A stretch of 64,000 nucleotides of DNA, taken from NCBI RefSeq assembly GCF_001426685.1, contig NZ_LMFB01000001.1, forward strand, positions 351,225 to 415,224, written 5' to 3'. This document shows positions 62,489 to 64,000 of this stretch, one piece after another. This DNA comes from Rhizobium sp. Root483D2 (GTDB lineage Bacteria > Pseudomonadota > Alphaproteobacteria > Rhizobiales > Rhizobiaceae). The notes beneath the pieces were generated by a model. The model had not been told where the DNA came from. It did no database searches and was given only the letters and a program-made list of their open reading frames with translations. Within the stretch, counting starts at the first letter, position 1. Each line of letters begins with the position of its first letter. Both the position numbers and the translations under genes were made by a program.

Positions 62489-64000
62489 ATGGTCGCGCAG
62501 ATGAAGCTCAGTCAGCAAAACGATCTCTCCATTTCCCGCGATGCAGGCATCGTTCGCGCACCGGGGGAACCGACAAATTTCCTGCTCGCGGGCGACGCCT
62601 CGACTGTGCGGAATTACGGGCGCGAAGGCAATGACCTGGTCATCGAATTCGATGACGGCAAAGTGCTGCGCATCGAAGGCTTCTTTACCGGCGGCGCCCA
62701 ATATAACAATCTCGTCTTCGTTGATGACAATGCACAATGGCTGGCGAATTTCGACCCGGCGCTCGGCGGCGGAGACGGCATTGCCGATGCGCAAGTTGTG
62801 CTGGAGAGGATCGAAGACAATGACTCGACACTGATCTTGCTTGGACTTCTTGGCGCTGCACTTACGGGCGCAGGCGGCATTGCAGCGGCTGGCGGCAGCG
62901 ATGAGAAGCCTCAAGCCGATACGGATACGACCTCCCCTTCACGACCGGACTTTGCAGCGGCAGACGACGCCGACTTGCCGGCCCGCCCGATCGAGCACCG
63001 TTCCACCACCAATGATGTAAGCCCCGTCCTCACCGGAACCGCCGAAGCCGGCAGCACTGTCCATATCTACGATAACGGCCGCCTGATCGGAACCGCGCAG
63101 GCAGGCGCCGATGGCGCATGGACATTCACGCCGTCGCCTCCGCTGGCGGACGGCCAACACCTGCTGACCGCCACATCCACCGACGCGGATGGCAATGTCA
63201 GCCCGGTTTCGGAACTGCTCGACATTACAGTCGATACGGCGACGGGAGCGCCGCTGGTGGTGGTGACCGGCAATGGCGACGGCACCATCACCGTCACAGG
63301 AACCGCAGAACCCGGTGCCACGCTCACCATTACCTATCCCGATGGAACGACCGGCACGGTGATCGCCGATATCGCCGGACACTACAGCATCACCTCGCCC
63401 GGTGTGCAGACAACGGGAACGGTAATCGCCCAGGCCACCGATGCGGCTGGCAATGATGGGCCGGTGACCACAGCGGTCTATGTCGATGCCATCGATCCCG
63501 CAGCTCCCTCAGTCACCGTCACCGGCAATGGCGATGGTACCATCACCGTCACGGGAACCGCAGAACCCAGTGCCACCCTTACCGTCACCTATCCCGATGG
63601 AACATCCGGAACAGTCGTGGCGGGGCCTAACGGAAACTATACGATCACCTCGCCCGGCGTGCAGTCCTCAGGCACAGTGACGGCACAGGCCACCGATGCG
63701 GCCGGCAATGACGGGCCACCCGCCACGGCCGCCTACACAGACGCCGTCGATCCCGCAGCTCCCTCAGTCACCGTCACCGGCAATGGTGACGGCACCATCA
63801 CCGTCACGGGAACCACTGAGCCCGGTGCGACGCTCACCGTCACCTATCCCGATGGAACATCCGGAACCGTCGTGGCTGGCCCCAATGGACAGTACAGCAT
63901 CACCTCGCCCGGTGTGCAGACAACGGGCACGGTCACGGCACAGGCCACCGATGCCGCTGGCAATGATGGACCATCTTCCACGGCTGCCTATGTCGACGCC
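62489..64000 (+). CDS. BapA-like giant adhesin with Ig-like repeats, 3' end beyond the window
   Basis: From ATG 62489 the frame stays open to the window edge (at least 504 codons). Residues 1-about 120 match the BapA/LapF prefix domain (NYGREGNDLVIEFDDGKVLR, then IEGFFTGGAQYNNLVFVDDN) with an LLGLLGAALTGAGGIAAAGG hydrophobic stretch. A first bacterial Ig-like domain follows (PVLTGTAEAGSTVHIYDNGR), then near-identical 85-residue Ig-like repeats starting at about 63256. Such proteins are secreted by type I systems and hold cells to surfaces. The weak Shine-Dalgarno (GGAAGG) is about ten bases upstream. The secretion genes would lie further on. Confidence 0.85.
   Translation, partial: MVAQMKLSQQNDLSISRDAGIVRAPGEPTNFLLAGDASTVRNYGREGNDLVIEFDDGKVLRIEGFFTGGAQYNNLVFVDDNAQWLANFDPALGGGDGIADAQVVLERIEDNDSTLILLGLLGAALTGAGGIAAAGGSDEKPQADTDTTSPSRPDFAAADDADLPARPIEHRSTTNDVSPVLTGTAEAGSTVHIYDNGRLIGTAQAGADGAWTFTPSPPLADGQHLLTATSTDADGNVSPVSELLDITVDTATGAPLVVVTGNGDGTITVTGTAEPGATLTITYPDGTTGTVIADIAGHYSITSPGVQTTGTVIAQATDAAGNDGPVTTAVYVDAIDPAAPSVTVTGNGDGTITVTGTAEPSATLTVTYPDGTSGTVVAGPNGNYTITSPGVQSSGTVTAQATDAAGNDGPPATAAYTDAVDPAAPSVTVTGNGDGTITVTGTTEPGATLTVTYPDGTSGTVVAGPNGQYSITSPGVQTTGTVTAQATDAAGNDGPSSTAAYVDA
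63256..64000 (+). repeat. 255-bp tandem coding repeats in the adhesin gene
   Basis: Units begin at 63256, 63511 and 63766, exactly 255 bp (85 codons) apart; the third is cut by the window edge. Identity between units 2 and 3 is very high at the DNA level (GTCACCGTCACCGGCAATGG and TATCCCGATGGAACATCCGG recur), with differences mostly in a few codons. Recent duplication or gene conversion is likely. Confidence 0.88.

Noticed and set aside
62614..63330. Minus-strand frames under the adhesin gene
   Set aside because: They are shadows of the repeat-coding strand and consist of Ser/Ala/Val/Pro runs.
63256..64000. Regular repeats as a possible CRISPR array
   Set aside because: The period is 255 bp with no short repeat/spacer structure and an open reading frame runs through all units as Ig-like domains.

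Overview
The window is a high-GC alphaproteobacterial chromosome segment, most likely from the Rhizobiaceae (Agrobacterium/Rhizobium group). The evidence is a PodJ-type polarity protein, a GcrA cell-cycle regulator with clustered GANTC sites, a SAM-II riboswitch before metZ, the phoR-pstSCAB-phoU-phoB order, and RIME-like palindromic repeats. No complete rRNA, CRISPR array or replication origin is visible. Two tRNA genes are present: Gly(CCC) and Thr(CGT).

1-32 kb is mostly core genome. It runs from a truncated SRPBCC gene and a class III nucleotide cyclase to a DNA-repair pair (Lhr-like helicase plus PdeM-type nuclease), an AT-rich orphan gene, a stand-alone Lrp/AsnC sensor domain, a TSUP exporter with its TIGR02186-type partner, and podJ. 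A three-gene beta-oxidation set follows (acyl-CoA dehydrogenase, thiolase, FadB-like multifunctional protein), separated by palindromic repeats. A GIY-YIG gene sits between two copies of another palindromic element. Next come a Tim44-like protein, a histidine phosphatase, mntH/mntR, two transporters, an S24-type repressor, several small genes and a large membrane glycosyltransferase.

32-40.2 kb is a decayed accessory island. It holds remnants of a surface-polysaccharide locus (FkbM-like methyltransferase with a shifted internal segment, a broken HxRRGD-type glycosyltransferase, a KpsT-like ATPase without its permease, a left-handed beta-helix acyltransferase), orphan genes, and wrecks of IS3, IS110 and ISAs1 family elements. 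A C-terminal tyrosine-recombinase fragment lies directly against the 3' end of tRNA-Gly(CCC), the usual scar of integration at a tRNA gene.

40.2-60 kb is core again: dcd, the SAM-II riboswitch and metZ, a CDP-alcohol phosphatidyltransferase, apaG, hslO, argF-argD, gcrA, a VOC protein, the Pho regulon core (phoB, phoU, pstB, pstA, pstC, pstS, phoR) with a divergent ppk2, an anchored protein of unknown function and a nitronate monooxygenase. The acyl-CoA dehydrogenase and the nitronate monooxygenase, 46 kb apart, share an almost identical upstream palindrome and may belong to one regulon.

60-64 kb starts with tRNA-Thr(CGT) and an AT-rich stretch with a small orphan gene. It continues with an EAL phosphodiesterase translationally coupled to an unknown protein, and ends in the first part of a BapA-like giant adhesin with 255-bp tandem repeats that runs off the window. 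The gene order suggests an adhesin locus under local c-di-GMP control.
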